From Erwinia sp. (GTDB lineage Bacteria > Pseudomonadota > Gammaproteobacteria > Enterobacterales > Enterobacteriaceae), in assembly GCA_964016415.1 (NCBI GenBank), contig OZ024666.1:1035310-1099309 (forward strand): a stretch of 64,000 nt of DNA. Direction: 5' to 3'. The notes beneath the pieces were generated by a model, which was given only the letters and a program-made list of their open reading frames with translations, had not been told where the DNA came from and made no database searches. The number at the start of each line of letters is the position of its first letter. The stretch's first letter is position 1. The position numbers and the translations under genes were made by a program. Positions 51,872 through 62,577 of the stretch are shown here, in pieces.

Positions 51872-52795
51872 ATGACGCATTACGCAATGGTTTTTCCCGG
51901 GCAAGGCTCTCAAACAGTAGGGATGCTGGCGGAACTCGCAACGGAATATCCGACAGTTGAAAAAACGTTTGCTGAAGCTTCTGAAGCCCTGGGGTATGAT
52001 TTATGGTCTTTGGTACAAAATGGCCCGGCAGAAGAATTAAACAAAACGTGGCATACGCAGCCCGCTTTACTGGCTGCTTCTGTTGCAATTTTCCGCATTT
52101 GGCAGGAAAAAGGCGGTAAAAAGCCTGTAATGCTGGCAGGACACAGTCTTGGCGAGTATAGTGCCTTGGTTTGTGCGGGGGTAATTGACTTTGCCGACGC
52201 CGTAAAATTGGTAGAATTACGTGGTAAGCTGATGCAGGAAGCGGTACCTGAAGGTACGGGTGCGATGCAGGCAATTATCGGCTTAGATGATGCGGCTATT
52301 GCTAATGCCTGTAAAGAAGCGGCACAAGGCCAGATCGTCTCGCCAGTGAATTTCAATTCGCCCGGACAGGTCGTTATTGCCGGTCAAAAAGAGGCGGTTG
52401 AGCGTGCGGGCATCGCCTGTAAAGCGGCTGGTGCGAAGCGCGCATTACCACTACCAGTAAGTGTGCCGTCGCATTGTGCACTAATGAAACCAGCAGCGGA
52501 TAAACTGGCTATTGCGCTCGAGGCGTTAACTTTTTCTGCCCCGCAATATCCAGTGGTAAATAATGTTGATGTGCGTTGTGAAACATCTCCGGATGCAATC
52601 CGCAGCGCATTAGTCCGTCAGCTTTATAATCCAGTCCGTTGGACTGAAAGCGTTGAATTCATGGCATCTCAAGGGGTAACTCACCTGCTTGAGATCGGTG
52701 CGGGAAAAGTGTTGACTGGCCTGACTAAACGTATCGTAGATACAATGAGCGCAGGATCGGTAAATGATCCTGCCAGTTTGGCAGCAGCACTGTAA
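51872..52795 (+). CDS. fabD: FabD malonyl-CoA:ACP transacylase
   Basis: Transfers malonyl from CoA to ACP. The nucleophile Ser is in LAGHSLGEYSALV (about 92), Arg in VELRGKLMQEA and the catalytic His in VSVPSHCALM (about 201). 307 residues (E. coli 309). The FPGQGSQTVGM N-terminus is conserved. An ATAAGGATGGAATA site precedes the start; fabG follows 19 bases later. Confidence 0.97.
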   Translation: MTHYAMVFPGQGSQTVGMLAELATEYPTVEKTFAEASEALGYDLWSLVQNGPAEELNKTWHTQPALLAASVAIFRIWQEKGGKKPVMLAGHSLGEYSALVCAGVIDFADAVKLVELRGKLMQEAVPEGTGAMQAIIGLDDAAIANACKEAAQGQIVSPVNFNSPGQVVIAGQKEAVERAGIACKAAGAKRALPLPVSVPSHCALMKPAADKLAIALEALTFSAPQYPVVNNVDVRCETSPDAIRSALVRQLYNPVRWTESVEFMASQGVTHLLEIGAGKVLTGLTKRIVDTMSAGSVNDPASLAAAL

Positions 52796-52814
52796 CTGTC
52801 AGAAGAGGAACGTG

Positions 52815-53549
52815 ATGAGTTTTGAAGGAAAAGTAGCATTAGTCACTGGAGCAAGTCGCGGAATTGGCCGGGCGATTGCAGAAACACTTGCTGCACGCGG
52901 GGCAACCGTGATTGGCACCGCGACCAGTCAGTCAGGCGCAGAGGCTATTTCGGCTTACCTCGGTGAGCATGGATGTGGTCTGCTGTTGAATGTGACCGAT
53001 GCAACATCAATTGAAAACACACTGGAAACCATCCGCACTACTTATGGTGAGGTTGATATTTTAGTGAATAATGCAGGCATTACACGTGATAATTTGCTGA
53101 TGCGCATGAAAGAAGATGAGTGGCAGGATATTCTGATCACCAATCTGACGTCTGTTTTCCGCCTTTCAAAGGCGGCAATGCGCGCCATGATGAAAAAACG
53201 TGTAGGGCGAATTATTACCATTGGTTCCATTGTTGGAACAATGGGTAATGCAGGCCAGGCAAACTACGCTGCAGCTAAGGCGGGTTTGATTGGTTTTAGC
53301 AAGTCACTGGCGCGGGAAGTTGCGTCACGTGGTATTACCGTTAACGTTGTGGCTCCGGGTTTCATTGAAACTGACATGACGCGCGCGCTGAACGAAGAGC
53401 AGCGTGCTAATACGTTGGCACAAGTGCCGGCAGGACGGCTTGGTGATGCACAAGATATCGCCAATGCAGTAGCATTTTTAGCCTCAGACGAGGCGGCGTA
53501 CATCACTGGTGAGACGCTGCACGTCAACGGCGGAATGCTGATGGTCTGA
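52815..53549 (+). CDS. fabG: FabG 3-oxoacyl-ACP reductase
   Basis: NADPH-dependent short-chain dehydrogenase reducing beta-ketoacyl-ACP. The Rossmann motif TGASRGIGRAIAE (about 12-24), NNAG (about 86-89), Ser in IGSIVGTMGNAGQANYAAAK and the Tyr-x3-Lys pair (about 151/155) are present. ATG 52815 gives 244 residues, the E. coli length; the frame upstream overlaps fabD and is not translated. The C-terminus ETLHVNGGMLMV is typical. Confidence 0.97.
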   Translation: MSFEGKVALVTGASRGIGRAIAETLAARGATVIGTATSQSGAEAISAYLGEHGCGLLLNVTDATSIENTLETIRTTYGEVDILVNNAGITRDNLLMRMKEDEWQDILITNLTSVFRLSKAAMRAMMKKRVGRIITIGSIVGTMGNAGQANYAAAKAGLIGFSKSLAREVASRGITVNVVAPGFIETDMTRALNEEQRANTLAQVPAGRLGDAQDIANAVAFLASDEAAYITGETLHVNGGMLMV

Positions 53550-53702
53550 TCACTGCGAAAATTATTTGCGTTACCTGTGGTAAAAGCCGCACAATAGCGC
53601 GAATCGTGGTTCTACCAGCCGGGATTTAGTTGTATTTTTTTCACTATTTTATACACTACGAAAACCATCGCATAAGCGAGTTTTGATAGGAAATTTAACA
53701 GT

Positions 53703-53939
53703 ATGAGCACGATCGAAGAACGCGTTAAGAAAATCATTGGCGAGCAACTTGGCGTTAAGCAGGAAGAAGTTGTTAACACAGCCTCTTTTGTTGAAGATCT
53801 GGGCGCTGATTCTCTGGATACCGTTGAGCTGGTAATGGCTCTTGAAGAAGAGTTTGATACCGAGATCCCTGACGAAGAAGCAGAGAAGATCACAACTGTT
53901 CAGGCTGCTATTGATTACATCAATGGTCACCAGGCGTAA
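53703..53939 (+). CDS. acpP: Acyl carrier protein
   Basis: A 78-residue acidic carrier of growing acyl chains. The phosphopantetheine Ser is in [20 protein letters not shown] (about 37). [20 protein letters not shown] and [14 protein letters not shown] match E. coli closely. It has its own upstream space (153 bases after fabG), in keeping with its separate strong promoter in E. coli. Confidence 0.98.
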   Translation: MSTIEERVKKIIGEQLGVKQEEVVNTASFVEDLGADSLDTVELVMALEEEFDTEIPDEEAEKITTVQAAIDYINGHQA

Positions 53940-53950
53940 GTGAACATCTC

Positions 53951-53978
53951 CAGGCGGTCATTCGACCGCCTGAGTTTT
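53951..53978 (+). terminator. Terminator or attenuator after acpP
   Basis: Perfect 9-bp stem CAGGCGGTC / GACCGCCTG with an ATTC loop followed by AGTTTTAT, 11 bases after the acpP stop. Partial termination here would let acpP exceed fabF expression. Confidence 0.85.
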
Positions 53979-54026
53979 ATCTGAAGTTCCCTCTTTGTTT
54001 TATTTTTCCCTCTTTGGAGGACAAAC

Positions 54027-55268
54027 GTGTCTAAGCGTCGTGTAGTTGTGACCGGTCTTGGCATGTTGTCTCCTGTCGGCAATACAGTAGAGTCCACCTG
54101 GAATGCTCTTCTTGCCGGTCAGAGTGGCATCAGCCTGATCGACCATTTTGATACTAGTGCCTACGCAACACGTTTTGCTGGCTTAGTAAAGGATTTCGAC
54201 TGTGAAGCTTTTATTTCGCGTAAAGATCAACGCAAAATGGATGCTTTTATTCAATATGGCATTGTTGCTGGCATACAGGCCCTGCGAGATTCAGGTCTGG
54301 TCATTACCGAAGAAAATGCAGAACGGATTGGTGCAGCAATCGGGTCAGGTATTGGTGGATTGGGGTTGATTGAAGAGAATCATTCTTCCCTCATGCAGGG
54401 CGGACCAAGAAAAATCAGTCCTTTTTTCGTCCCTTCAACCATCGTCAACATGATCGCTGGCCATCTCACCATTATGTACGGGATTAAAGGTCCCAGCATC
54501 GCAATTTCAACCGCCTGTACCACGGGTGTGCATAACATCGGACAGGCAGCAAGAATGATTGCCTGTGATGATGCAGATGTTATGCTAGCAGGTGGTGCGG
54601 AGAAAGGAAGTACGCCTCTGGGCATTGGTGGTTTCGGCGCTGCACGTGCGTTGTCCACTCGTAATAATGATCCGGAAGCAGCAAGCCGTCCCTGGGACGA
54701 AGATCGTGATGGTTTTGTATTAGGTGATGGTGCGGGTATTCTCGTGCTCGAAGAGTATGAGCATGCCAAAAAACGTGGTGCTAAAATCTACGCTGAACTG
54801 GTCGGTTTTGGTATGAGCAGCGATGCATATCACATGACATCACCACCTGAAAATGGTGCAGGTGCAGCGCTGGCGATGAAAAATGCTTTGCGTGATGCTC
54901 AAATCCCGGTTGAGAAAATTGGCTATATCAATGCCCATGGCACCTCAACGCCGGCGGGTGATAAAGCGGAAGCACAAGCGGTAAAAACCATTTTTGGTGC
55001 CAGTGCAGCTAAAGTCATGGTGAGCTCAACAAAATCGATGACCGGACATCTGCTCGGTGCTGCTGGTGCAGTAGAGTCAATTTACTCTATTCTGGCCCTG
55101 CGTGACCAGGCAGTACCGCCAACTATCAATCTTGATAATCCGGATGAAGGTTGCGATCTTGACTTTGTACCGAATGTTGCGCGTGAAGTTAGCGGGCTTG
55201 AGTATAGTCTGTGTAACTCCTTCGGCTTTGGTGGAACCAATGGTTCACTGATATTCCGTCGCATTTAA
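54027..55268 (+). CDS. fabF: FabF beta-ketoacyl-ACP synthase II
   Basis: Elongation condensing enzyme, also adjusting membrane unsaturation with temperature. The nucleophile Cys is in [13 protein letters not shown] (about 163-164), and the two active-site His in [11 protein letters not shown] (about 303) and [14 protein letters not shown] (about 340). 413 residues as in E. coli. GTG 54027 follows TTTGGAGG. Confidence 0.97.
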   Translation: MSKRRVVVTGLGMLSPVGNTVESTWNALLAGQSGISLIDHFDTSAYATRFAGLVKDFDCEAFISRKDQRKMDAFIQYGIVAGIQALRDSGLVITEENAERIGAAIGSGIGGLGLIEENHSSLMQGGPRKISPFFVPSTIVNMIAGHLTIMYGIKGPSIAISTACTTGVHNIGQAARMIACDDADVMLAGGAEKGSTPLGIGGFGAARALSTRNNDPEAASRPWDEDRDGFVLGDGAGILVLEEYEHAKKRGAKIYAELVGFGMSSDAYHMTSPPENGAGAALAMKNALRDAQIPVEKIGYINAHGTSTPAGDKAEAQAVKTIFGASAAKVMVSSTKSMTGHLLGAAGAVESIYSILALRDQAVPPTINLDNPDEGCDLDFVPNVAREVSGLEYSLCNSFGFGGTNGSLIFRRI

Positions 55269-55287
55269 TCGGGTACGTAATACCATA

Positions 55288-55309
55288 GGCCCGCACTGCG
55301 GGCCTTTTT
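55288..55309 (+). terminator. Terminator after fabF
   Basis: GGCCCGC-ACT-GCGGGCC perfect 7-bp stem followed by T5, 19 bases past the fabF stop. pabC starts 43 bases later with its own ribosome site, so it needs readthrough or a local promoter. Confidence 0.9.
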
Positions 55310-55352
55310 ATTTCAGAGGCAAATAAGCACAACACTGAGAGACTGATAACCA

Positions 55353-56177
55353 ATGTTGTACGTTAACGGACATCAGGCAGAAACACTCCCGATAACTGAC
55401 CGGGCGGTACAGTTTGGTGATGGTTGTTTCACGACTGCGCTAATTCGTCGGGGCGAGATTGTTGCGCTTAATGCACATCTTGAGCGCCTGAAAAATGACA
55501 GTCAGCGTCTGGGAATTGATGGAGTAGCCTGGTCGCCATTATCACAAGAGATGATAAATGCAGCGCGGAGTCAGAAACTCGCTGTACTCAAAGTGATTAT
55601 CTCTCGCGGCGCAGGCGGACGGGGTTATCATCCTGCCGGTTGTCATGCCCCTACCCGGATTATGATGCTGTCATCTTATCCTGCACACTATCATCAATGG
55701 CGTAAGCAAGGAATTTCACTGACATTAAGTCCTGTTCGTTTAGGTAAAAATCCGTTACTCGCAGGCGTTAAACACCTGAATCGTCTGGAACAAGTGCTTG
55801 TCCGGCAGGCTCTTGAACAACAGGACGCTGATGATGCACTGGTACTGGATAGCACAGGTAATTTAATTGAATGCAGTGCAGCAAATATTTTCTGGTGTCA
55901 GAGTGAGCGTGTCTTTACGCCGGATGTGAGTGAGTCAGGGGTGCGAGGCATCCAGCGGCAATGGGTTATCTCCTGGCTTGCCGCTCAAGGTCGGGAAGTC
56001 GAAGAAGTAAGTTGTGGCATTGAAGCGCTGCACAACGCCGACGAAATATTCATCACTAATGCATTGATGCCCATTTTACCAGTAAATCGGGTTGATGGCC
56101 GGCACTATGCCAATCATGAGCTGTTCCGGCAAATCAGCCAGCAAGCGCATAACAGGATTTCTGATGAGCACGACTAA
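55353..56177 (+). CDS. pabC: PabC aminodeoxychorismate lyase
   Basis: PLP enzyme releasing pyruvate from aminodeoxychorismate to give p-aminobenzoate for folate. Fold type IV marks are present: [21 protein letters not shown] at the N-terminus, the PLP Lys in [18 protein letters not shown] (about 138-155), and [20 protein letters not shown]. 274 residues (E. coli 269). It overlaps the mltG start by 14 bases. Confidence 0.94.
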   Translation: MLYVNGHQAETLPITDRAVQFGDGCFTTALIRRGEIVALNAHLERLKNDSQRLGIDGVAWSPLSQEMINAARSQKLAVLKVIISRGAGGRGYHPAGCHAPTRIMMLSSYPAHYHQWRKQGISLTLSPVRLGKNPLLAGVKHLNRLEQVLVRQALEQQDADDALVLDSTGNLIECSAANIFWCQSERVFTPDVSESGVRGIQRQWVISWLAAQGREVEEVSCGIEALHNADEIFITNALMPILPVNRVDGRHYANHELFRQISQQAHNRISDEHD

Positions 56178-57195
56178 AAAAAGCATCGCCGGAATAGCAG
56201 CTGTTCTGGTGCTGGTGTCGATTGCTGTATTGTTTTTTATTGACCGGAAAATTGAACAATTTGCAGAGTCAACACTGCCAAACGAGCAGGATATCATATT
56301 CACCCTTCCGGCAGGCAGTGGGCGTGTTGCGCTTGCCGGGCAGCTGGTGCAACAAAGTATCTTACCACAAAACGTCTGGTTTCCCTGGTTGTTGAAGCGC
56401 GAACCGGAGCTGGCAAAATTCAAAGCTGGCACCTATCGTATTACACCGGGGATGAGTGTCAGACAAATGCTGATGTTATTAGCCAGTGGTAAAGAGGCCC
56501 AGTTCCCGTTGCGATTTATCGAAGGAAGTCGCATGCAAGAGTGGTTGCAGCAATTGCAGGCTACACCTTATCTGCGCCATACATTGCCCGCCCCGACACT
56601 CGCTGCGGTGGCCAGCGCGTTGGGAATTGATGAAAGCGAGGTTGAGGGTGGATTTTATCCTGATACTTACTACTATACTGCCACAACGACGGATGTCGCA
56701 CTGTTGAAACGGGCGCGTGCTGAAATGGTAGCGCGTGTTGATACTGTCTGGAAAATGAAAGCTCCGGATCTGCCTTATCGCTCTAAACAAGAGTTGGTCA
56801 CCATGGCCTCTATTATTGAAAAAGAGACCGCGCTGGCAAGTGAGCGAGGTAAAGTGGCTTCAGTATTCGTCAATCGTTTACGACGTGGCATGCGCTTACA
56901 AACCGACCCTACTGTTATTTATGGTCTGGGTGACAAATATCGAGGCACACTGACACGCAGTAATCTCGATACACCGACAGCCTATAACACTTATACCATC
57001 GCCGGGCTACCACCTGGCCCGATAGCCATGCCAGGAGCTGCTTCACTGGAGGCGGCAGCCCACCCGGAAACAACGGATTATCTTTATTTCGTTGCTGACG
57101 GTAATGGGGGGCATACATTTACTACCACACTGGCAAACCATAATCGTGCGGTGCAAGCCTGGCGGCAAGGTACAAAGGAAAAAAATGAGCGGTAA
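56164..57195 (+). CDS. mltG: MltG endolytic murein transglycosylase (YceG)
   Basis: Inner-membrane anchored lytic transglycosylase thought to end nascent glycan strands. One N-terminal membrane helix ([20 protein letters not shown]) precedes a LysM-like part and the YceG domain; the catalytic Glu is in [22 protein letters not shown] (about 220) and [12 protein letters not shown] and [18 protein letters not shown] are conserved. ATG 56164 lies inside the end of pabC and gives 343 residues (E. coli 340). tmk overlaps its end. Confidence 0.95.
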   Translation: MSTTKKSIAGIAAVLVLVSIAVLFFIDRKIEQFAESTLPNEQDIIFTLPAGSGRVALAGQLVQQSILPQNVWFPWLLKREPELAKFKAGTYRITPGMSVRQMLMLLASGKEAQFPLRFIEGSRMQEWLQQLQATPYLRHTLPAPTLAAVASALGIDESEVEGGFYPDTYYYTATTTDVALLKRARAEMVARVDTVWKMKAPDLPYRSKQELVTMASIIEKETALASERGKVASVFVNRLRRGMRLQTDPTVIYGLGDKYRGTLTRSNLDTPTAYNTYTIAGLPPGPIAMPGAASLEAAAHPETTDYLYFVADGNGGHTFTTTLANHNRAVQAWRQGTKEKNER

Positions 57196-57817
57196 ATTTA
57201 TCGTTATTGAAGGGCTGGAAGGTGCAGGTAAAACTACTGCCCGTGATGTGGTGGTGAGCGTACTCGCAGAAAGTGGGATCAATGAAATTGTCCATACCCG
57301 CGAACCCGGCGGTACACCGCTGGCGGAAAAGTTACGTGAAATTATCAAAACAGGGATGAGTGATGAAGCTCTCAGCGATGAAGCTGAGTTGTTGATGCTT
57401 TACGCCGCGCGCGTGCAATTAGTGAAAAATGTTATTAAACCAGCCCTGGGCCGAGGCGCGTGGGTGATAGGCGACCGGCATGACCTCTCTTCGCAAGCGT
57501 ATCAGGGCGGAGGCCGAGGGATGAGTACTGAGTTAATGAGTCAGTTGCGTCGCTCTGTTTTGGGTGATTTTATTCCGGATCTGACACTGTATCTTGATGT
57601 GACACCAGAAACTGGTCTGGCACGCGCACGCGCACGAGGTGAACTCGATCGCATTGAACAACAGTCACTGGACTTTTTCTCCCGCACTCGTGAACGTTAT
57701 CTTCAACTGGCGGCCAGTGACCCACGGACAAAAACTATCGATGCTAACCAACCTCTGGAGAGGGTAGCTCGTCAGTTACGCAATACATTAACTGAGTGGT
57801 TGGTAGTAAACCGATGA
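57185..57817 (+). CDS. tmk: Thymidylate kinase
   Basis: Phosphorylates dTMP to dTDP. The P-loop is in [14 protein letters not shown] (about 8-21), the DR-containing motif in [20 protein letters not shown] and the lid in [17 protein letters not shown] 57185 overlaps the mltG stop and gives 210 residues (E. coli 213). Its stop overlaps the holB ATG by 4 bases. Essential and intact. Confidence 0.96.
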   Translation: MSGKFIVIEGLEGAGKTTARDVVVSVLAESGINEIVHTREPGGTPLAEKLREIIKTGMSDEALSDEAELLMLYAARVQLVKNVIKPALGRGAWVIGDRHDLSSQAYQGGGRGMSTELMSQLRRSVLGDFIPDLTLYLDVTPETGLARARARGELDRIEQQSLDFFSRTRERYLQLAASDPRTKTIDANQPLERVARQLRNTLTEWLVVNR

Positions 57818-58803
57818 AGTGGTATCCATGGCTTAATGCGTCATACCGTCAGTGGGTTGATCAGCTGCAACAAGGGCGCGGTCACCATGCTATTTTGTTG
57901 CAGGCGTTGCAAGGAATGGGGGCAGAGTCACTGGTATGGGCTATCAGTCGCTGGCTGATGTGCCAGCAACCCGATGGCTATAAAAGCTGCGGAAAATGTC
58001 ATGCCTGTCAATTAATGGAAGCCGGGACTCATCCTGACTGGTATGCCATGACGCCAGAAAAAGGGAAAACAACGCTCGGCGTTGATGCCGTCCGTACGTT
58101 GACGGAAAAACTTTATCACCATGCTCAGCAGGGTGGAGCCAGAGTGGTCTGGTTTCCCGATGCAGCCGTGTTGACGGAAGCCAGCGCTAACGCGTTACTC
58201 AAAACGGTTGAAGAGCCACCGGGAAATAGCTGGTTCATCTTTTCAGCATCTCAGCCAGCACGGTTAATGCCAACATTACGCAGCCGCTGTCAGCATAAAC
58301 ACCTGTCAGTACCCGCGGAGTCCGTGAGCCTCGCATGGCTCAGCAGAGAGACGCAAGTTACACAAACGGACAGTATCGCGGCACTTCGCCTGAGTGCCGG
58401 AGCACCTGTGGCTGCACTTACCTTGCTGGACGAAAAAATCTGGCACGCGCGCCACGTCTTTTGTCAGAAATTAGCTGACTGTTTAGCTCATACGCTCAGT
58501 GATCTGTTACCTGCATTAACAGAAGATGACGTTATACAACGTATCGACTGGTTGTGCACATTATTGATAGACGCCATGAAATTGCAGCAGGGCGGCAATG
58601 TTTTCATCCGCAACACAGATCAGACTGAATTGGTAGCCTTATTGGCAGAGAGACACAACCCGACGAGACTGCATGAGTGTCTGCAGATTTGGACGCAATG
58701 CCGCTATCGTTTTCTGACAGTACCTGCGCTCAACCGTGAACTACTACTGGCCGAATGCCTGCTGAAATGGCAACTGTTCGGGCAACCTACTCCTGTCATG
58801 TGA
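57814..58803 (+). CDS. holB: HolB, delta-prime subunit of DNA polymerase III clamp loader
   Basis: Stationary subunit of the beta-clamp loader. The zinc module [16 protein letters not shown] (about 50-65) and the sensor block [23 protein letters not shown] with TLRSRCQ (SRC motif) are conserved; there is no functional P-loop, as normal for delta-prime. ATG 57814 (MKWYPWLN) gives 329 residues (E. coli 334). Confidence 0.95.
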   Translation: MKWYPWLNASYRQWVDQLQQGRGHHAILLQALQGMGAESLVWAISRWLMCQQPDGYKSCGKCHACQLMEAGTHPDWYAMTPEKGKTTLGVDAVRTLTEKLYHHAQQGGARVVWFPDAAVLTEASANALLKTVEEPPGNSWFIFSASQPARLMPTLRSRCQHKHLSVPAESVSLAWLSRETQVTQTDSIAALRLSAGAPVAALTLLDEKIWHARHVFCQKLADCLAHTLSDLLPALTEDDVIQRIDWLCTLLIDAMKLQQGGNVFIRNTDQTELVALLAERHNPTRLHECLQIWTQCRYRFLTVPALNRELLLAECLLKWQLFGQPTPVM

Positions 58804-58825
58804 CAGTAATTCCTGCGGAGTTATT

Positions 58826-59629
58826 ATGTTTTTAGTCGATTCCCATTGTCATCTTGATTCCCTGAATTATGAGACACTTCATAATGATGTTACACAGGTT
58901 ATTGAAAATGCAGCTCGCCGCGATGTGAAGTTTATGCTGGCCGTTGCCACGTCGCTCGCAGAGTATAAAACCCTGCGCGAAACAATTGGCCAGCGTCCTG
59001 AGGTGGTTTTTTCCTGTGGTGTTCACCCGATTGGTCAGGAAGAACCGTTTGATACCTCAGAATTTCGTTCCTTAGCCGCTCAGCCGGGTGTCGTGGCATT
59101 AGGAGAAACCGGGCTTGATTACTATTATGAGCAGGACAGCAAAAATCTGCAGCAGCAGAGTTTTCGTGAGCATCTGCGGGTAGGCCGGGAACAACAAAAG
59201 CCGGTTATTGTACATACCCGTGCGGCAAGAGAAGACACTCTGATGATACTCAGAGAAGAGAAAGTCGAAGAGTGTGGTGCCGTCTTGCACTGTTTTACTG
59301 AAGACCGTGATACAGCGAAAAGATTACTCGATATGGGAATTTACATCTCTTTTTCCGGTATTGTCACGTTTAAAAATGCAGAAACCATTCGTGAAGCAGC
59401 GCGTTATGTTCCGCTCGATCGGTTGCTGGTAGAAACAGATTCACCCTATCTTGCACCGGTACCCTACCGTGGGAAGGAGAATCAGCCTGCTTATACCCGG
59501 GAGGTAGCAGAGTACCTGGCAGTGCTGAAAGGTGTGAGTGTTGAAGCATTGGCGGAAGCGACCACAGACAATTTTTGTCGATTATTCCATATCCCCAGCG
59601 AACTACTGCATGCCGGGCGGGTTGTGTAA
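58826..59629 (+). CDS. ycfH: TatD-family metal-dependent hydrolase YcfH
   Basis: Putative deoxyribonuclease or deacylase with a TIM-barrel metal site. Metal ligands: DSHCHLD (about 5-11), Glu in ALGETGLDYYY (about 94), His in VIVHTRAAREDT and LHCFTED, Asp in VETDSPYLAPVPYRG (about 205). 267 residues, slightly above the E. coli 265. The GGAG site precedes ATG. The cellular substrate is not settled in this family. Confidence 0.93.
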   Translation: MFLVDSHCHLDSLNYETLHNDVTQVIENAARRDVKFMLAVATSLAEYKTLRETIGQRPEVVFSCGVHPIGQEEPFDTSEFRSLAAQPGVVALGETGLDYYYEQDSKNLQQQSFREHLRVGREQQKPVIVHTRAAREDTLMILREEKVEECGAVLHCFTEDRDTAKRLLDMGIYISFSGIVTFKNAETIREAARYVPLDRLLVETDSPYLAPVPYRGKENQPAYTREVAEYLAVLKGVSVEALAEATTDNFCRLFHIPSELLHAGRVV

Positions 59630-59773
59630 AACAGGCAATGAATGCTGTTAATCGATCGTGTTCATCGCTATAAGCAGGTAAAGTGCACGCCGGAAAGACG
59701 AGTGTTTAATAACCATCAATAATATCAGGTTATTAACTTGTTATTGAGCGTTTACAGAGAAGAGATTCTAAAA

Positions 59774-59791
59774 ACGTGATGGCTATCAAAC
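59774..59791 (+). promoter_or_regulatory. Likely CRP site of ptsG
   Basis: CGTGATGGCTATCAAA fits the CRP pattern TGTGA-N6-TCACA with GTGA at 59776-59779 and TCAA at 59786-59789. It lies about 135 bases before the ptsG start, upstream of the Mlc-like site, the order known in E. coli. Confidence 0.65.
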
Positions 59792-59804
59792 AAATTTTTC
59801 TCTA

Positions 59805-59830
59805 TTTATTTTACGCTTCGTAATAAATAA
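59805..59830 (+). promoter_or_regulatory. Mlc repressor operator of ptsG
   Basis: TTTATTTTACG and CGTAATAAATAA form an imperfect palindrome around CTT, closely similar to the Mlc box of E. coli ptsG (which also reads AATAAATAA at its right side). Mlc represses until glucose transport sequesters it at PtsG. Confidence 0.75.
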
Positions 59831-59903
59831 CTAGGGTGCTGAAGTACCCCGTGAAACAGCAGGATTCTCCTCTTGCTGTCAGTTTTTATATACAGATTAT
59901 CTC

Positions 59904-59913
59904 TACTCAGGAG
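59904..59913 (+). promoter_or_regulatory. Putative SgrS small RNA target in the ptsG leader
   Basis: TACTCAGGAG just before the ptsG ATG (59922) is the core to which the SgrS small RNA pairs in E. coli, and contains the ribosome site. Its conservation suggests that glucose-phosphate stress control of ptsG persists; sgrS itself is not in this window. Confidence 0.7.
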
Positions 59914-59921
59914 TTTATAGT

Positions 59922-61355
59922 ATGTTTAATAATGCCTTTGCAAACCTGCAGAAGGTAGGCAAATCGCTCATGTTGCCGGTATCGGTTCTCCCGATAGCGG
60001 GTATCCTGCTGGGCGTTGGTTCAGCAAATTTTAGCTGGCTGCCGGAAGTTGTTTCTCATGTTATGGCGGAAGCGGGTGGTTCCGTGTTCGCCAATATGCC
60101 TCTCATTTTCGCCATAGGCGTGGCCCTGGGTTTTACCAATAATGATGGTGTGTCAGCACTGGCGGCAGTTGTAGCCTACGGCATTATGGTGAAAACCATG
60201 GCTGTCGTTGCGCCCCTGGTGCTGCATCTGCCCCATGAACAGATCGTTTCTCAGCATCTCGCTGATACCGGGGTACTGGGTGGGATTATCGCCGGTTCGA
60301 TAGCCGCATATATGTTCAATCGCTTTTATCGTATTAAGTTACCAGAATATCTTGGTTTCTTTGCCGGTAAACGTTTTGTACCAATCATTTCTGGTCTGAC
60401 AGCGATTTTCCTCGGTATTGTGCTTTCATTTATCTGGCCACCAGTAGGTCGGGCGATCCAATCCTTCTCCGAGTGGGCGGCGTATCAGAATCCTGTTGTG
60501 GCATTTGGTCTGTACGGTGTAATCGAACGCTCTCTGGTACCCTTTGGTCTGCATCATATCTGGAATGTGCCATTCCAGATGCAAATCGGTGAATTCACTA
60601 ACGCCGCCGGGCAGGTGTTCCATGGCGATATTCCTCGCTACATGGCGGGCGACCCGACTGCAGGCAAACTGTCGGGCGGTTTCCTGTTCAAAATGTACGG
60701 ACTTCCGGCTGCAGCAATCGCTATCTGGCACAGCGCCAGACCGGAAAACCGTGCCAAAGTTGGCGGAATTATGATTTCTGCCGCGTTAACCTCGTTCCTT
60801 ACCGGGATCACGGAACCAATTGAATTTTCGTTCATGTTTGTGGCTCCGATTCTGTATGTGATCCATGCAATTCTGGCGGGTCTTGCTTTCCCTATCTGTA
60901 TTTTATTGGGAATGCGTGATGGTACCAGTTTCTCACATGGTCTTATCGACTTCGTGGTATTGAGTGGCAACAGCAGTAATATCTGGCTGTTCCCGATAGT
61001 CGGTGTGGTGTATGGATTGATTTATTATACGATTTTCCGTGTATTGATTGTCAAACTCAATCTTAAAACACCTGGGCGTCAAGCGAGTCAGTCTGAAAAA
61101 CCTCAGATGATGAGCAACGAAATGGCCGGCTCGTTGGTTGCTGCGTTCGGTGGAAAAGAGAATATCACTAACCTTGATGCGTGTATTACACGGCTACGAG
61201 TCAGTGTCGCTGATGTGAGTAAAGTGGATCAGAGCGAACTGAAAAAACTCGGGGCGGCAGGCGTGGTTGTTGCTGGTTCCGGCGTACAGGCAATTTTTGG
61301 TACCAAGTCAGATAATCTCAAAACAGAGATGGATGATTTCATCCGCAATCAGTAA
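59922..61355 (+). CDS. ptsG: PtsG glucose-specific PTS enzyme IICB
   Basis: Inner-membrane glucose permease that phosphorylates its substrate using EIIA-Glc. The IIC domain (about 1-380) has ten or so membrane segments with [21 protein letters not shown] and [15 protein letters not shown]; the IIB domain carries the phosphorylated Cys in [18 protein letters not shown] (about 421). 477 residues as in E. coli. Single gene with CRP, Mlc and SgrS sites upstream and a terminator downstream. Confidence 0.97.
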   Translation: MFNNAFANLQKVGKSLMLPVSVLPIAGILLGVGSANFSWLPEVVSHVMAEAGGSVFANMPLIFAIGVALGFTNNDGVSALAAVVAYGIMVKTMAVVAPLVLHLPHEQIVSQHLADTGVLGGIIAGSIAAYMFNRFYRIKLPEYLGFFAGKRFVPIISGLTAIFLGIVLSFIWPPVGRAIQSFSEWAAYQNPVVAFGLYGVIERSLVPFGLHHIWNVPFQMQIGEFTNAAGQVFHGDIPRYMAGDPTAGKLSGGFLFKMYGLPAAAIAIWHSARPENRAKVGGIMISAALTSFLTGITEPIEFSFMFVAPILYVIHAILAGLAFPICILLGMRDGTSFSHGLIDFVVLSGNSSNIWLFPIVGVVYGLIYYTIFRVLIVKLNLKTPGRQASQSEKPQMMSNEMAGSLVAAFGGKENITNLDACITRLRVSVADVSKVDQSELKKLGAAGVVVAGSGVQAIFGTKSDNLKTEMDDFIRNQ

Positions 61356-61370
61356 GGTACTGTCCAGTGG

Positions 61371-61396
61371 AAAAGGGCGCTTCGGTGCCCTTTTTT
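61371..61396 (+). terminator. Terminator of ptsG
   Basis: AAAAGGGC-GCTTCGGT-GCCCTTTT hairpin with a stable cUUCGg-type loop, followed by T residues, 15 bases past the ptsG stop. Confidence 0.93.
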
Positions 61397-61561
61397 ATTG
61401 CAAAAATTGTGCTCAGGCCCGGAAAATCAATCACACAGGGGCGAAAGTTGGATAATCCTCTGCCAACGCTGCCTGTTTGATGATATTCACGGTTGAAAAG
61501 TGATAAGTATCTCGCACATACTGACAGCCTGTTATTCTCACTATAATGAACGGGGCTACTT

Positions 61562-61912
61562 ATGGCTAAAGAGACGTTGTTTAGCAAAATTATCCGTCGT
61601 GAAATTCCTGCAGATATTGTCTACCAGGATGAGCTGGTAACTGCATTTCGTGATATCTCGCCACAAGCGCCAACACACATCCTGATTGTGCCTAATATTC
61701 TTATCCCTACCGCTAATGATACGGTGGCCGGGCATGAAGCTGCTCTGGGCAGAATGATCACCGTGGCAGCAAAAATTGCTAAACAAGAGGGGATAGCTCA
61801 AGAGGGATATCGGCTGATGATTAACTGCAACAAACATGGTGGACAAGAGGTTTATCACATCCACCTTCATTTGGTGGGTGGACGTCCTCTGGGGCCGATG
61901 CTCACACAATAG
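61562..61912 (+). CDS. hinT: HinT purine nucleoside phosphoramidase
   Basis: HIT-family hydrolase of adenosine phosphoramidates. The histidine triad is in [17 protein letters not shown] (about 97-113), with [42 protein letters not shown] at the N-terminus. 116 residues (E. coli 119). In E. coli ycfL follows; here lpoB comes directly, 50 bases later. Confidence 0.95.
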   Translation: MAKETLFSKIIRREIPADIVYQDELVTAFRDISPQAPTHILIVPNILIPTANDTVAGHEAALGRMITVAAKIAKQEGIAQEGYRLMINCNKHGGQEVYHIHLHLVGGRPLGPMLTQ

Positions 61913-61962
61913 CCAGATTTCTGGCTTGTGACATTTATTACTTTTTCAATTAAGGATGAATT

Positions 61963-62577
61963 GTGCAAAGCAAAAGTCAGCAAACGATCCTGCTACTGTG
62001 CATTACGCTGGTGTTGAGTGGCTGTATGGGGTCTTTCAGACAGAAACCCGCTCCCGTTGAGCCGGTGCAGCCTGAAGTTCCTGATGTGCAGGTAAACGTC
62101 AAACCAGCAGAACCGGAGTTAAAACCGGGTCCTGTCGAAACGGTACCTCAGCCGCCTAAAATGCAGAGCATCGACTGGCAGGGCAGTGTAATGCCACTGG
62201 TCACGCAGTTGTTACAAACACCGGGTATTGCGACGGGAGCGACCTTACTGGTGGCTGGTATTAAGAACAGCACCAATGGCGCACTTTCTGTCTCGAAAGG
62301 GACAGCGGCGCTCTATCATGCACTGGAAGACAAAAATAAATTTTCCGTGGCAACACCGAGCCAGGCTGATGCGGCAAGGCAGACGCTCGGGCTTTCGGCA
62401 GAAGACAGTCTGGTTTCACGCAGTAAAGCGGTTGGCGTGGCAAGAGCATTAGGTGCTCAGTATGTGCTTTACAGTAATGTCGTGGGTGACAGCAGCTATC
62501 CTGCACTGGAAATGCAACTTTTACTGGTACAAACCGGAGAGATCCTTTGGTCGGGTAAAGGTATTGTCCAGGAATAA
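61963..62577 (+). CDS. lpoB: LpoB outer-membrane lipoprotein activator of PBP1b
   Basis: Lipoprotein that reaches through the periplasm to stimulate peptidoglycan synthase PBP1b. The lipobox is LVLSGCMG (Cys about 21), followed by a Pro-rich flexible linker (PVEPVQPEVPDVQVNVKPAEPELKPG) and the globular domain (IDWQGSVMPLVTQLLQ to GEILWSGKGIVQE). GTG 61963 has AAGGATG upstream; 204 residues. thiK begins inside its last codons. Confidence 0.92.
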   Translation: MQSKSQQTILLLCITLVLSGCMGSFRQKPAPVEPVQPEVPDVQVNVKPAEPELKPGPVETVPQPPKMQSIDWQGSVMPLVTQLLQTPGIATGATLLVAGIKNSTNGALSVSKGTAALYHALEDKNKFSVATPSQADAARQTLGLSAEDSLVSRSKAVGVARALGAQYVLYSNVVGDSSYPALEMQLLLVQTGEILWSGKGIVQE

